Shown: positions 42,650-54,647 of the stretch, in pieces
Layout: every line of letters begins with the position of its first letter
Position numbering within the stretch: position 1 is the stretch's first letter
Assembly (NCBI RefSeq): GCF_017876575.1
Contig: NZ_JAGIOE010000001.1
Location: 1,798,001-1,862,000, forward strand
DNA from: Paeniglutamicibacter psychrophenolicus
GTDB taxonomy: Bacteria > Actinomycetota > Actinomycetes > Actinomycetales > Micrococcaceae
Direction of reading: 5' to 3'
Length of the DNA: 64,000 nt
The notes under the pieces: model-generated
What the model saw: the letters and a program-made list of their open reading frames with translations, nothing else
Told to the model about the DNA's origin: nothing
Database searches by the model: none
Translations under genes and position numbers: made by a program

Positions 42650-44239
42650 TCACCGGGTGGCTTTGGCGCCCTTGGCACCGGATGCTTTTGCCGGTTGCGG
42701 GGCGCGGGCGTAGCTCTCCCCGGCCTTGAGCCCCGAATCGCCCATGAGCTCGGTGACCGTGACAAAGGTGTAGCCCTTGGCGCGCAGGCCGGAAAGGATC
42801 TTGGGGACCGCCGCCACGGTGCTGGAATGAATGTCGTGCATCAACACGATCGACCCCGGTGTGGTCTGGGAAATCGCGGCGTCGACGACCTTTTCGGTGT
42901 TGCGGTGCTTCCAGTCCAGGGTGTCGACGTCCCACAGGATCACCGGGGTGCTCGCGAGCCGGTCGCTGATGGAGTTGTGTGCGCCGTAGGGAGGGCGCAT
43001 CAGGGCGGCAGGCTGGTCGATGGCCTGGGTGATCGCTGCATTGGTGCGGTCAATCTCACGTTGGATCTGGGCCGAGGACAGCGAGGTGAGCGACCGGTGG
43101 TTCCACGTGTGGTTCCCGATTTCGTGGCCCTCGGCCACCATGCGGGCCAGGATCTCGGGCCGCAGCTTGGCGTTGGGGCCGGTGACGAAGAACGTGGAGG
43201 GCGCGTTGCCCTCGCGCAGGGTGTCGAGCAGTTTCCCGGTCTTCGGGCCCGGTCCGTCGTCGAAGGTCAATGCCACGCACTTTGTAGCAGTGCAGTCGAC
43301 GGCACGTTGCGCCGGCCGGTTGCGGCCGGCCCCATCGGGTTCGGTGCCGGCATCGGGAGCGGATTCCGGAGTTGTCGCCGCGACACCGCCGTCGGGTGCC
43401 TGGCTGGCACGGTCCTGCAGCAGGCCCAGCTGGACCCGGGGGCTCGGAGACGTTGCGGCGGTGCGGGCCAGGGTTCCGAATCCTGAGAGCAGCGAGGCAA
43501 CGTGCCCGGCATCGACCTTCACGACGATTGGGCCGGCCGAGTCGGGGCCGACGCTGTTGTCATCGAATTCCACCAGGGCGTTTCCGTACGCATCGAAATT
43601 CACGGAGTCCAGCCAGGCATCATCGAGGTCCATCAGGCTCCCGACAAAGACCCTGGGGTCGGCGGTTGCGGCCTGGGCGACGAATTCCTTGAACTGCGCC
43701 CAGTCCTCGTCGCTGTCAAACAAATCCCTGGTTCCCAGTGCCGCGGGTGCGTCCTGGTCGAACCACTGAGTCAAGTACCGGGTCCCGGCACCAGCGCCGG
43801 TGGACTCATAGGTGTTGACCCGGATGCCAAGGACCCGGGTGGAAACGGCCGTGAGATGGCTGCGCATGTTCAGTTCCGCCACGGGCAGTTCCCCCGTAGC
43901 CACATCCGGAACATTCGTGGACTTGAACGCGTCGACCTGCTCCGTGACAAGTTCGGCCTGGGACCGGGCCACCGCGGGGACGGAAGGAACCTCGAAATGC
44001 TTGGTAAAGATACGGCGGTGCTCATCGGTCGCGGTCACCGCATCCAGGTCAGGGACCAGGAACAGGGGTAGGGAGTCGGAGTTATGCCCCTCCGAATTGG
44101 ATGACGCGTGAGTGATCTCCTGGTGCGAATCCTGCGGGGACTTGGGGGATCCTGGTGCCGGTGCGCAACCTGCCAGAAGTCCGATCATGAGGAGTCCAGA
44201 AACAAGTAGGGAAGATTTTCGAGCAAACGCATACGGCAT
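42650..44239 (-). CDS. Lipoprotein polysaccharide deacetylase
   Basis: A 529-residue surface protein. The signal peptide ends in a lipobox (LLAGCAP), so it is a lipoprotein. Residues about 60-270 resemble the DUF3298/RsiV-like domain found beside such deacetylases; after a linker, residues about 325-515 form the NodB (CE4) domain with ALTFDDGPGPKTGKLLD, GHEIGNHTWNHRS, RPPYGAHN, DVDTLDW and IVLMHDIHS, holding the metal-binding Asp and two His. It should deacetylate peptidoglycan or another cell-wall glycan, which can reduce lysozyme sensitivity. Confidence 0.9.
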   Translation of the reverse strand: MPYAFARKSSLLVSGLLMIGLLAGCAPAPGSPKSPQDSHQEITHASSNSEGHNSDSLPLFLVPDLDAVTATDEHRRIFTKHFEVPSVPAVARSQAELVTEQVDAFKSTNVPDVATGELPVAELNMRSHLTAVSTRVLGIRVNTYESTGAGAGTRYLTQWFDQDAPAALGTRDLFDSDEDWAQFKEFVAQAATADPRVFVGSLMDLDDAWLDSVNFDAYGNALVEFDDNSVGPDSAGPIVVKVDAGHVASLLSGFGTLARTAATSPSPRVQLGLLQDRASQAPDGGVAATTPESAPDAGTEPDGAGRNRPAQRAVDCTATKCVALTFDDGPGPKTGKLLDTLREGNAPSTFFVTGPNAKLRPEILARMVAEGHEIGNHTWNHRSLTSLSSAQIQREIDRTNAAITQAIDQPAALMRPPYGAHNSISDRLASTPVILWDVDTLDWKHRNTEKVVDAAISQTTPGSIVLMHDIHSSTVAAVPKILSGLRAKGYTFVTVTELMGDSGLKAGESYARAPQPAKASGAKGAKATR

Positions 44240-44385
44240 CCAATAATCTTCCCTGTTTGCCCCACGCTTATCGAATCCTCGGGGGCCATTGGCGCGAATC
44301 GTTAGAAAGCGTTACCAAGCAATTGGGGGAAGGCTCAGGGTGTTACCCCATGGCGCGGCAGGGGATGATGGGCGAAAGTGGATGT

Positions 44386-44793
44386 ATGCGAAACACTCTC
44401 TCCGTGGTCCTGAACGTCATCTGGCTTGTTTTCGGCGGTATCTGGCTGGCGGCGGGATACATGCTGGCCGGCATCGTTTGCTGCCTGCTTATTGTCACCA
44501 TCCCCTTCGGCATTGCTTCCTTCCGGATTGCCCTTTATGCGCTGTGGCCCTTTGGACGCACGGTGGTGGACCGAGGTCGGGTAGGAGCTTTTTCAACTAT
44601 TGGAAATGTCATCTGGGTATTGGTGGCCGGCATCTGGATCGCCATCGGCCATGTGCTGACCGCGATCCCGATGTTCGTGAGCATCGTTGGCATCCCGCTG
44701 GGCATCGCCAACCTCAAGATGATCCCGATTTCCCTCATGCCCCTGGGCAAGGAAATCGTTCCCAGCACCCAGTACATCCCCACGTACCGGTAG
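44386..44793 (+). CDS. YccF domain membrane protein
   Basis: A 135-residue protein with two copies of the YccF repeat (NVIWLVFGGIWLAAGYML followed by TIPFGIASFRIALYALWPFG, and NVIWVLVAGIWIAIGHVLTA followed by GIPLGIANLKMIPISLMPLG), four membrane helices in total. The function of this widespread inner-membrane family is unknown. I use the ATG at 44386; upstream in-frame ATGs are possible. Confidence 0.88.
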   Translation: MRNTLSVVLNVIWLVFGGIWLAAGYMLAGIVCCLLIVTIPFGIASFRIALYALWPFGRTVVDRGRVGAFSTIGNVIWVLVAGIWIAIGHVLTAIPMFVSIVGIPLGIANLKMIPISLMPLGKEIVPSTQYIPTYR

Positions 44794-44967
44794 GTCCGCC
44801 GACTGTGTGGATCCGGGGCAACACCCGCGGGCCGGACGAAGCCCGTGAATGAGGCCTGGCAAACTTCCGCACCCGTTTTTGTCGCTGCCCCTTGAATCAT
44901 GCCGAACACCTTTCTAGCCTTTGGGGGTGGGAAACAACTCCGCACACCAACCGGATGGGACCATCAC

Positions 44968-45435
44968 ATGAAAGACCTGATCAACTGCCTGTGGTTTGAC
45001 GGCCAGGGGCTGGATGCTGCCCGGTTCTACACCGGGATCTTTCCGAATTCCGCAATCGTCTCCCACCTCGACATGGACTCGCAGGGCAATCCGTCCAGCG
45101 AGCCTTTGACGGTGGAATTCAACCTCAACGGCCGATCCTTCGTGGCTCTCAACGGAGGCCCGCTTTTCAAGTTCAACGAGTCGATTTCCTTCCAAATCAT
45201 GTGCGAGGACCAGGCCGAGGTCGACTACTACTGGGAAAAGCTGACCGCCGGCGGAGAAGAAAGCCAGTGCGGATGGCTCAAGGACCGTTTCGGGTTGTCC
45301 TGGCAGGTGGTCCCGGTGCGGATGGTAGAGCTGCTCGGCGACCCGGATCCGGAGGTTACGCGTCGGGTGACGGAGGCGTTCCTGCCCATGCGGAAGTTGG
45401 ACATCGCCGTGCTTGAGGCCGCCGCCCGGGGATAA
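44968..45435 (+). CDS. PhnB-like VOC superfamily protein
   Basis: A 155-residue protein with the signature of the PhnB/3-demethylubiquinone-methyltransferase-like VOC family: INCLWFDGQGLDAARFYTGI, VEFNLNGRSFVALNGGPLFK, ISFQIMCEDQAEVDYYWEKL and CGWLKDRFGLSWQVVP. The older methyltransferase annotation of the family is misleading; the real function is unknown. GGGA lies a few bases before the ATG. Confidence 0.87.
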   Translation: MKDLINCLWFDGQGLDAARFYTGIFPNSAIVSHLDMDSQGNPSSEPLTVEFNLNGRSFVALNGGPLFKFNESISFQIMCEDQAEVDYYWEKLTAGGEESQCGWLKDRFGLSWQVVPVRMVELLGDPDPEVTRRVTEAFLPMRKLDIAVLEAAARG

Positions 45436-45755
45436 GTCGGTCCGCGCATCCCTGATGCGCATGTTCCGGGCTATGCCGGGGGGTTCATGGATCCGCCAGT
45501 TGTCGACCTCCGTGCGAATGCCCATGGCATTTCGAAGTCCTGCCCGGCCCCGGGTTTTCGTCGTGTCGCTGGTCCTACCGGCCGTCCGGCGCCGGGGGAT
45601 GGCCCGTACGTCCCCGGCGGAGGCGCCATCGGTTGCTGCGGCGCGGACCTTGGCAAAAAGTCGCGGGCAACAGGAGACGGGTGGACGTTGCGTTGGTAGT
45701 GTAAGCACCAGCCGGGCGGACACGTCCACCCGTACAGCAACCACAAGGGGGACCA
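45436..45755. other. Intergenic stretch before yceI
   Basis: No gene can be supported in these 320 bases. GCGCATC-CCT-GATGCGC at 45444-45460 forms a short hairpin that may end the VOC transcript. The yceI ribosome-binding site AAGGGGGA lies at its right edge. Both strands have open frames, but they look like GC-driven chance. Confidence 0.5.
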
Positions 45756-46328
45756 ATGACCCAGCTCGATCCAGCCTACGCGGGGACGTGGCGATTCGAT
45801 CCAGGGCACACTCGCATCGGCTTCAATGCGCGCCACGCGATGGTGACGAAGGTGCGGGGCGCCTTCAACGATGTGGAGGGAACCGTCCACATCGATGCCG
45901 AAGACATGGGCAAATGCAGCGTGGAGATGACCGTGAAGGTCGCCAGCGTCGACACTCGCAATGCCGACCGCGACCAGCACCTGCGGACCAACGACTTCTT
46001 CGATGCACCCAAGTACCCAAACATCGTTTTCCGCTCCACGCGGATAGACCAGGTGGACGAGAATAGCTTCATCGTCAACGGCGAACTGACGATCAAGGAA
46101 ACGACGCGCGAGATTGCCGTACCCCTCGAATTCACCGGCGTCGAGACCGATCCATTCGGCAACCTACGCGCCGGCTTCGAGGGCAGCCGGCGTATCGACC
46201 GCCGCGAGTACGGCGTCAGTTGGAACAAGGCGCTTGATTCCGGGGGAGTCCTGGTATCCGAACGGATACTGCTTGAGTTCGAGATCTCCGCCATTAAGGA
46301 TGCCAAGGACGGGGCCGGGGCGGCCTAG
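45756..46328 (+). CDS. YceI family protein
   Basis: A 190-residue protein with the lipocalin-like YceI fold: GTWRFDPGHTRIGFNARHAM at the start, VEMTVKVASVDTRNADRDQH, LRTNDFFDAPKYPNIVFRST and the closing RIDRREYGVSWNKALDSGGV. Members bind isoprenoid or amphiphilic ligands. There is no signal peptide, so it is cytoplasmic here. It lies 178 bases upstream of clpB and reads in the same direction, but clpB has its own HspR-controlled promoter. Confidence 0.92.
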   Translation: MTQLDPAYAGTWRFDPGHTRIGFNARHAMVTKVRGAFNDVEGTVHIDAEDMGKCSVEMTVKVASVDTRNADRDQHLRTNDFFDAPKYPNIVFRSTRIDQVDENSFIVNGELTIKETTREIAVPLEFTGVETDPFGNLRAGFEGSRRIDRREYGVSWNKALDSGGVLVSERILLEFEISAIKDAKDGAGAA

Positions 46329-46453
46329 ACAATACCGAACCTCACGGCATCGGCTCGCAACCGTGCCTCACCCGTATGCCGAAGCGCCGGTGACCCATGC
46401 CCGGGTCGCCGGTGTTTTGCATTTCACGGGGAGTATTCCTCTCCGGAGCATAG

Positions 46454-46472
46454 TTGAGTGGAGTAGACTCAA
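46454..46472 (+). promoter_or_regulatory. HAIR operator of clpB
   Basis: TTGAGT (46454-46459), 7 bases, ACTCAA (46467-46472) is a perfect match to the core of the HspR-binding HAIR element, ending 34 bases before the clpB start codon. A further TTGAGTG follows at 46476. This places clpB under the repressor encoded at 40345. Confidence 0.85.
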
Positions 46473-46506
46473 GTTTGAGTGAATGCCCAACTACGAAAGG
46501 ACGAGC

Positions 46507-49098
<2,592 letters not shown>

Positions 49099-49113
49099 CC
49101 GTCCACGGGGAAC

Positions 49114-49147
49114 GGCTGGCGCCCGAACGACGCTTCGGGCGCCGGCC
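49114..49147. terminator. Terminator hairpin after clpB
   Basis: A 14-base arm GGCTGGCGCCCGAA (49114-49127) pairs with 49134-49147 over a 6-base loop with one wobble. It ends clpB and can also serve the converging septum-formation gene. Confidence 0.65.
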
Positions 49148-49191
49148 GTGTGGTCCCCGGCTGCCTTCGGTGCATGGGTGGGCAGCAGGTG

Positions 49192-49734
49192 TCAGGTGTT
49201 CAATGCCGCGGATTCGGAGGGCAGCATCGAGACCCGAACGCTGCCCTCGTTCAGGGCCAGGAAGCAGGCGACCAGCCGGTCGCCGTTCTTCCAGGTGGCT
49301 TCGGACGGGCGCGAGAAGTGATACGACCAACCCGTGTCCAGGGGGCTGGCGGGATCCAGTGCAACGGACTTGCACAGTTCCTCGGACCGGGACAGGATTC
49401 CTGCCGGTCCGGGGAACTGGTCTCCATCCATGGTGAAGGTCCCGATCAGCTGTGCGTTGTGTGCGGTCAGGCAGGTCACCACCGTGGAGGTTTCCAGCGG
49501 GCTGTTGAATCCCTGGAGGCAATCGCCGACCCGCAACTGGTCCGCCGGGACGTTGGTGGCAATGACCCCGTCGATGCCGGGGGATGCGTTTCGCGTCACT
49601 TCGGCGACCGGCGCCGCGGCGTCGTCCTGGCCAAAAAACTTGTTGGCTCCGTAGATGACAATCAGCATGATTCCCAGTGCCCCGAGCAGTGCCCAAAGCG
49701 CCGGGGCGCGCCACCACGAACGCGTCTGTGACAT
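49192..49734 (-). CDS. Septum-formation domain membrane protein
   Basis: A 180-residue protein with one N-terminal membrane helix (ALWALLGALGIMLIVIYGAN) and an extracellular domain resembling the actinobacterial Septum_form family: LRVGDCLQGF, VVTCLTAHNAQLIGTF and LVACFLALNEG, with several Cys that may form disulfides. Family members are associated with septum formation, but the role is only loosely known. I use the ATG at 49734; a frame extension upstream is Pro-rich and probably not coding. Confidence 0.75.
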   Translation of the reverse strand: MSQTRSWWRAPALWALLGALGIMLIVIYGANKFFGQDDAAAPVAEVTRNASPGIDGVIATNVPADQLRVGDCLQGFNSPLETSTVVTCLTAHNAQLIGTFTMDGDQFPGPAGILSRSEELCKSVALDPASPLDTGWSYHFSRPSEATWKNGDRLVACFLALNEGSVRVSMLPSESAALNT

Positions 49735-49982
49735 GGCACTTAGAGCAGGAAGCGCGGCTCTTGGCTCTGGCTGTGGCGGATCAGGCAAGCAAGCTCCAGG
49801 GCAGGTGGCAGTCGACTTGGTGGACAAAATAATACTCTACCGGCGGAACGGTGGTTCCGGGCAGGCACTCGCCGCGGAATCATGTTAACCTTGAAATACG
49901 AAAGAATTAGTCACATATTCTGGGGCCTCCGCCTGACACAGGTGGACCACCTCCAGATCTACTGAAAAAAGGGGGTCACGCC

Positions 49983-50210
49983 ATGGGGCGCGGCCGTCAG
50001 AAGGCAAAAGCGACACGACAGGCCAGGGACATGAAATATTTCTCCCCGGCCACTGATTTGTCCGCCTTGGAACGCGAGCTTGGGAAGAGTCGTGGTCACA
50101 GCACCACGACACCAAGCCCTGTCGACGTACCCTTCGAATCCGATTATTCGGATTACGAAGACAAGTACGCAGACGATGACGACGAGGACGACCAACGGCG
50201 CATCAGCTGA
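49983..50210 (+). CDS. DUF3073 domain protein
   Basis: A 75-residue protein beginning MGRGRQKAKATRQARDMKYF, the hallmark of DUF3073, with an acidic end (DYSDYEDKYADDDDEDD). It is conserved across actinobacteria, has a basic start and an acidic tail, and its function is unknown; nucleic-acid or ribosome association is plausible. AAAGGGGG precedes the ATG. Confidence 0.92.
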   Translation: MGRGRQKAKATRQARDMKYFSPATDLSALERELGKSRGHSTTTPSPVDVPFESDYSDYEDKYADDDDEDDQRRIS

Positions 50211-50353
50211 TGCGCCGACTCCCTGAAGTGACCCCAGAGAAATCTGTGGTTATCGGTTCTCCAATACGTGAACACGGCAGCCGTGGCCACTACGCCCCAG
50301 CGGCGCTAGTGACCGCGGCCTTTGCCATGCCCGGGAAACTGCGATAGGTCCAC

Positions 50354-51307
50354 ATGCTGCATGAAGGCGAACTAGGCATCCGGATGGCGCATCGTGCCGC
50401 CATCCGTTCCATTGAACGCGTGGTGGGGGAGACCGCACCGCTGCAGGATCCGCAGGTCGCGGCCGCCGGCATCCGCATGATGCTCGAGGCGGGCTCGGTG
50501 CTGGTGCTCACCGGCGCCGGGGTCTCGACCGACTCCGGAATCCCCGATTACCGGGGGCCCAAGGGGTCTCTGCTTCGCCATCGGCCCATGACCTACCAGG
50601 AATTCCAGCACGAGCCCAGCGCCCGCCACCGGTATTGGGCGCGCAGCTTCGTGGGATGGCGGCACATGGCCCAGGCCTCGCCCAACCCCATCCACCAACG
50701 CCTGGCCCAATGGGAGGCACAGGGCAGGATCAGCGGCATCGTGACGCAAAACGTCGACGGACTGCATGTTGCCGCCGGCTCGCTGAACGTCATTCCCCTG
50801 CACGGGGACCTGCAACAGATCAGCTGCCTGAACTGCGGGGCCCTGGAAGACCGCAAGCACCTCGATGCGAGGTTGCACGAGGCCAACCCGGGGTATCTTG
50901 AACGCGTCGACCTGGATCCCTCGCTGGTGAACCCGGACGGCGACGTGTCGCTGGATGACGCGCATGTGGCCGAGTTCCACATGGTCGGCTGCCTGGTCTG
51001 TGGTTCGCAGGCCTTGAAGCCCAACGTGGTCTATTTCGGGGAAAACGTCCCGGCCGAACGCAAGGTCCGGCTCAAGGCGATGGAGGCGCGCTCCGCCTCG
51101 CTGCTGGTGATCGGTTCCTCCCTGGCGGTCATGAGCGGTTACAAGCTGCTGCTGGACGCCCGCAACGCCGGCAAGCCGGTCGGGCTGATCAACGGCGGTC
51201 CCACCCGGGGAGATGCAAAGGCCGATTTCCGGTGGCGCAGCAACATCGCCGAGGCACTGGACATCCTGGAGGAACCTGTCGACGGGGCCGTGCGCCGGCC
51301 CATGTAG
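50354..51307 (+). CDS. Sir2-family NAD-dependent deacetylase
   Basis: A 317-residue sirtuin. LTGAGVSTDSGIPDYRGPKG and TQNVDGLH are the NAD-binding and catalytic motifs (the His of PLHGDL is the base), CLNCG and CLVCGSQ hold the structural zinc, and VIGSSLAVMSGYKL and LINGGPTRGDAKADF complete the Rossmann domain. It removes acyl groups from lysines using NAD. Both ATG 50354 and ATG 50384 are possible starts. The gene converges on purM, with a terminator between. Confidence 0.9.
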   Translation: MLHEGELGIRMAHRAAIRSIERVVGETAPLQDPQVAAAGIRMMLEAGSVLVLTGAGVSTDSGIPDYRGPKGSLLRHRPMTYQEFQHEPSARHRYWARSFVGWRHMAQASPNPIHQRLAQWEAQGRISGIVTQNVDGLHVAAGSLNVIPLHGDLQQISCLNCGALEDRKHLDARLHEANPGYLERVDLDPSLVNPDGDVSLDDAHVAEFHMVGCLVCGSQALKPNVVYFGENVPAERKVRLKAMEARSASLLVIGSSLAVMSGYKLLLDARNAGKPVGLINGGPTRGDAKADFRWRSNIAEALDILEEPVDGAVRRPM

Positions 51308-51481
51308 GGCTTTGGCATCCGCGACCTGCCGTCGATGCAGGCCAGGCGTTGTCGCCGAAGCCGGCCACCGGCAGGGGGCCGGGCAGGCTCGACCCGTTGG
51401 GGCGCCGGGGTTTCCCCTGCCGCAGGAGGCAGCACCACCACGGGAGCCCGCCTCCCGGCCGCGACCAAGAACCTTAACGAG

Positions 51482-51514
51482 CGAGGGACCGCACCCATCG
51501 GGTACGGTCCCTCG
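51482..51514. terminator. Bidirectional terminator hairpin
   Basis: CGAGGGACCG (51482-51491) pairs with CGGTCCCTCG (51505-51514), with CCC and GGG pairing inside the loop. It separates the converging sirtuin and purM genes. Confidence 0.7.
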
Positions 51515-51534
51515 ACCTTGTGGCCTTGTGGCAG

Positions 51535-52677
51535 TTAGCCGGCGAAGTTTCCGCGCATCAGCACGGCACCGCCGTCGACGCCCTTGGCGCCCTGGACGTA
51601 ATCCAGGCCGGCGGTCTTGGCCTCGTCGGTGATGGTGCCGACCTTGCCCATGACCCAGGAAGTCATGCCGCGGGCGTTGAGGCGGGCCAGCGCAGCGTCG
51701 GCCACCGAGGCGTCAACGATGGCAACCATGCCCACACCGAGGTTCAACGTGCGTTCCAGGTCCGGCTGCGGCACGGAACCAAGCTCGGCCATCACCTTGA
51801 ACACGGCCGGAAGTTCCCAGCTGTTGCGCTCCACGGTGGCCATCAGGCCCTGGGGCAGCACGCGGGCCAGGTTGGCGGCCAGACCGCCGCCGGTGACGTG
51901 GCTGAAGCCGTGGATGTCGATGGCACCGTCCACGTTGAATGCACGGATCAGATCCAGGCAGTCCATGGTGTAGATGCGGGTCGGTTCGAGCAGCTCCTCG
52001 CCCAGGGTGCGGCCGAACTCCGGCACGTGGCGGTCAAGCGCCCAGCCCGCGTGGGCCACGACGCTGCGGACCAGCGAGTAGCCGTTGGAGTGGATGCCCG
52101 AGGCGGCCATCCCGATGACGACGTCGCCGTCCTTCACGCGCTCCGGGCCCAGCAGGCCGTCGGCCTCGACGATGCCGGTTGCGGCACCGGCGACATCGTA
52201 TTCGTGCTCGCCCAGCAGGCCCGGGTGCTCGGCGGTTTCCCCGCCGACCAGTGCGGTGCCGGCAATGGTGCAGCCCTCGGCGATGCCGCGGACGATGTCC
52301 GCGATGCGCTCCGGGACGACCTTGCCGCAGGCAATGTAATCGGTCATGAACAGCGGCTCGGCGCCGACCACGACGATGTCATCAACGACCATCCCGACCA
52401 GGTCCTGGCCGATGGTGTGGTGGATGTCCATGGCCTGGGCGATGGCGACCTTGGTGCCGACGCCATCGGTGGAGGTGGCCAGCAGCGGCTTCTTGTAGGA
52501 AAGGAACTTCGAGGCGTCGTAGAGGCCTGCGAATCCGCCCACACCGCCCAGGACGTTGGCGTTGTGGGTGGCCTTGATGGCGCCCTTCATCAATTCAACG
52601 GCGCGGTCACCGGCCTCGACATCGACACCGGCCGAAGCGTAGGTGATTCCGGAATTCTCAGGGGTGGCGCTTGTCAT
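51535..52677 (-). CDS. purM: Phosphoribosylformylglycinamidine cyclo-ligase
   Basis: A 380-residue AIR synthetase, step 5 of purine synthesis. It shows ITYASAGVDVEAGDRAVELM at the start, LLATSTDGVGTKVAIAQAMD, DLVGMVVDDIVVVGAEPLFM and LVGGETAEHPG, all PurM signatures, and SGIHSNGYSLVR in the ATP site. It follows purF by 17 bases on the same strand, so the two form a pur pair. Confidence 0.97.
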   Translation of the reverse strand: MTSATPENSGITYASAGVDVEAGDRAVELMKGAIKATHNANVLGGVGGFAGLYDASKFLSYKKPLLATSTDGVGTKVAIAQAMDIHHTIGQDLVGMVVDDIVVVGAEPLFMTDYIACGKVVPERIADIVRGIAEGCTIAGTALVGGETAEHPGLLGEHEYDVAGAATGIVEADGLLGPERVKDGDVVIGMAASGIHSNGYSLVRSVVAHAGWALDRHVPEFGRTLGEELLEPTRIYTMDCLDLIRAFNVDGAIDIHGFSHVTGGGLAANLARVLPQGLMATVERNSWELPAVFKVMAELGSVPQPDLERTLNLGVGMVAIVDASVADAALARLNARGMTSWVMGKVGTITDEAKTAGLDYVQGAKGVDGGAVLMRGNFAG

Positions 52678-52694
52678 CTCTGATGGTCCTTTAC

Positions 52695-54245
52695 TTAGTT
52701 GCGCGGTGTTTTGTCTTCGGCGGTGAGGGCCGACTCGAACTCTGCATCCGGGCCCGGCTCACATCCCGCCTGGTTGCTACGTTCAAGCAGGTTCTTGCCG
52801 ATGCGGTCGGAACCCGGCAAGGCGATCGGGTAGTCCCCGGTGAAGCAGGCGGTGCACAGGCGTTCGCGCTTCTGCTCGGTGGCATTGATCATGCCGTCCT
52901 CGGAAATGTAGGCCAGGGAGTCGGCGCCGATGGACTTGCTGATTTCCTCCACGGCGGCGCCGTTGGCAATCAGCTCGGCCCGGGTCGCGAAGTCGATGCC
53001 GTAGAAGCAGGGCCACTTCACCGGCGGGGAGGAGATCTTTACGTGGATCTCGGCCGCGCCGGCTTCGCGCAGCATGCGCACCACGGCGCGCTGGGTGTTG
53101 CCGCGCACGATCGAGTCATCGACCACGACCACGCGCTTGCCCTTGATCACCGGTTCCAGGGCATTGAGCTTGAGCTTGATGCCCAGCTGGCGCAGCGTCT
53201 GGGACGGCTGGATGAAGGTTCGTCCAACGTAGGCGTTCTTGACGAAGCCGTGGGCAAAGGGGATGCCGGACTGCTCGGCGTAGCCGATGGCTGCCGGGGT
53301 GCCGGACTCGGGGACCGGGATGACGATGTCGGCGTCGGCGGAGTTTTCGCGGGCCAGCTGGCGACCCATCTCCACGCGGGACTCGTACACGGAGCGGCCG
53401 TTGATGGACGCATCCGGGCGGGCCAGGTAGACGTACTCGAAGACGCATGCCGCGGGGGTTGCCGCACCGAAGCGCTGTGAGCGCACGCCTTCTTCGTCGA
53501 TGGCAATGAATTCACCCGGCTCGATCTCGCGGATGAAGCTGGCGCCAACGGTGGCCAGTGCGGCCTGCTCGGAGGCCACGACCCAGCCGCGTTCGAGGCG
53601 GCCAAGCACCAGCGGGCGAACGCCGTAGGTGTCGCGTGCCGCGTAAAGGGTGTGTTCGTCCATGAAGACGAAGCAGAAGGCGCCGCGCAGCTTGGGCAGC
53701 AACGACAGGGCGGTCTCTTCGAGGGATTCGCCTTCGGCGCCGTTGAGCAGAGCCGTCACCAACGCGGTGTCGGTGGTGTTGCCCTGGGCGATTTCGCCGC
53801 GGACCTTTTCCCCGGACTCTTCCTGCTCGTCCTTGACCATTTCCATCAGCTCTGCCGAGTTGGTCAGGTTCCCGTTGTGGGCCAAGGCGACAGTGCCTGC
53901 GGAGGTGGGGCCAAGCGTCGGCTGGGCGTTGGCCCAGTGGCTGGCACCCGTGGTCGAGTAACGGCAGTGGCCAATGGCCAGGTGCCCCTGCATCGAATTG
54001 AGGGTGTTCTCGTCGAACACCTGGGAGACCAGACCCATGTCCTTGTAGACATTGATCCGGGCCCCGTCACTGGTGGCCAATCCGGCCGATTCCTGCCCGC
54101 GATGCTGCAGCGCATAGAGACCGTAATAGGTCAGCTTCGCCACTTCTTCGCCGGGAGCCCACACGCCAAAGACACCGCACTCATCCTGCGGGCCCTTCTC
54201 GTTGGGTAAAAGATCATGATTTAGGTTTCCGTCACCACGCGCCAT
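52695..54245 (-). CDS. purF: Amidophosphoribosyltransferase
   Basis: A 516-residue enzyme, the first step of de novo purine synthesis (PRPP plus glutamine). The N-terminal glutaminase has the nucleophile Cys in DECGVFGVWAPGEEVAKLTY (just after the propeptide MARGDGNLNHDLLPNEKGPQ), and the phosphoribosyltransferase domain has the PRPP loop RVVVVDDSIVRGNTQR and SPPVKWPCFYGIDFA. I use the ATG at 54245; an in-frame upstream ATG exists. The C-terminus extends some 30 residues beyond the usual core. Confidence 0.97.
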   Translation of the reverse strand: MARGDGNLNHDLLPNEKGPQDECGVFGVWAPGEEVAKLTYYGLYALQHRGQESAGLATSDGARINVYKDMGLVSQVFDENTLNSMQGHLAIGHCRYSTTGASHWANAQPTLGPTSAGTVALAHNGNLTNSAELMEMVKDEQEESGEKVRGEIAQGNTTDTALVTALLNGAEGESLEETALSLLPKLRGAFCFVFMDEHTLYAARDTYGVRPLVLGRLERGWVVASEQAALATVGASFIREIEPGEFIAIDEEGVRSQRFGAATPAACVFEYVYLARPDASINGRSVYESRVEMGRQLARENSADADIVIPVPESGTPAAIGYAEQSGIPFAHGFVKNAYVGRTFIQPSQTLRQLGIKLKLNALEPVIKGKRVVVVDDSIVRGNTQRAVVRMLREAGAAEIHVKISSPPVKWPCFYGIDFATRAELIANGAAVEEISKSIGADSLAYISEDGMINATEQKRERLCTACFTGDYPIALPGSDRIGKNLLERSNQAGCEPGPDAEFESALTAEDKTPRN

Positions 54246-54307
54246 AGCAATTATTCTCTCATGAGCCGGGTGCCCGTTTGGGCGTGAAGTCTCCCACAAG
54301 CCGGCTT

Positions 54308-54634
54308 CTAGCGGTGTTCTGGGTCACCCATCGGCACTGCAAGCGCGCGACGTGCCTTTTTGCGTGTGATGCGATCCACAACCAGAAAGACGATGCCGGC
54401 GAGCAATACGCCGAAGAAAGCGAAGGCGACCGACAGGAAGCCGGCCACCGCGGCGCGGGAGAAGTCGGCGGACTCCTCGCCGGTGAAGGCGGAAACAAAC
54501 GCAATGACGACGCCCAGCAGGGCGCCGATGCCCACGAACGGCCAGAACCTGGGTGCAGCGTAGACCTCGACCTCGATGTCGCCGGGGGCCTTGTCTGCGG
54601 GGGTGGGAGTGCTGGGGTGCTGGCTGGATTCCAT
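54308..54634 (-). CDS. Two-helix membrane protein, unknown function
   Basis: A 108-residue protein with two membrane helices (FVGIGALLGVVIAFVSAF and AFAFFGVLLAGIVFLVVDRI) and a basic C-terminus (RKKARRAL). It looks like a conserved actinobacterial hypothetical, but I cannot name a family. It sits in a minus-strand run between the SCP2-like gene (13 bases before it) and purF (62 bases after). Confidence 0.7.
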   Translation of the reverse strand: MESSQHPSTPTPADKAPGDIEVEVYAAPRFWPFVGIGALLGVVIAFVSAFTGEESADFSRAAVAGFLSVAFAFFGVLLAGIVFLVVDRITRKKARRALAVPMGDPEHR

Positions 54635-54647
54635 ACCCTCTAGGGTA

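Noticed and set aside
45413-46066. A 217-codon plus-strand frame overlapping the start of yceI.
   Set aside because: Its second half is the yceI gene in the wrong frame, and the first half has no motifs or ribosome-binding site.
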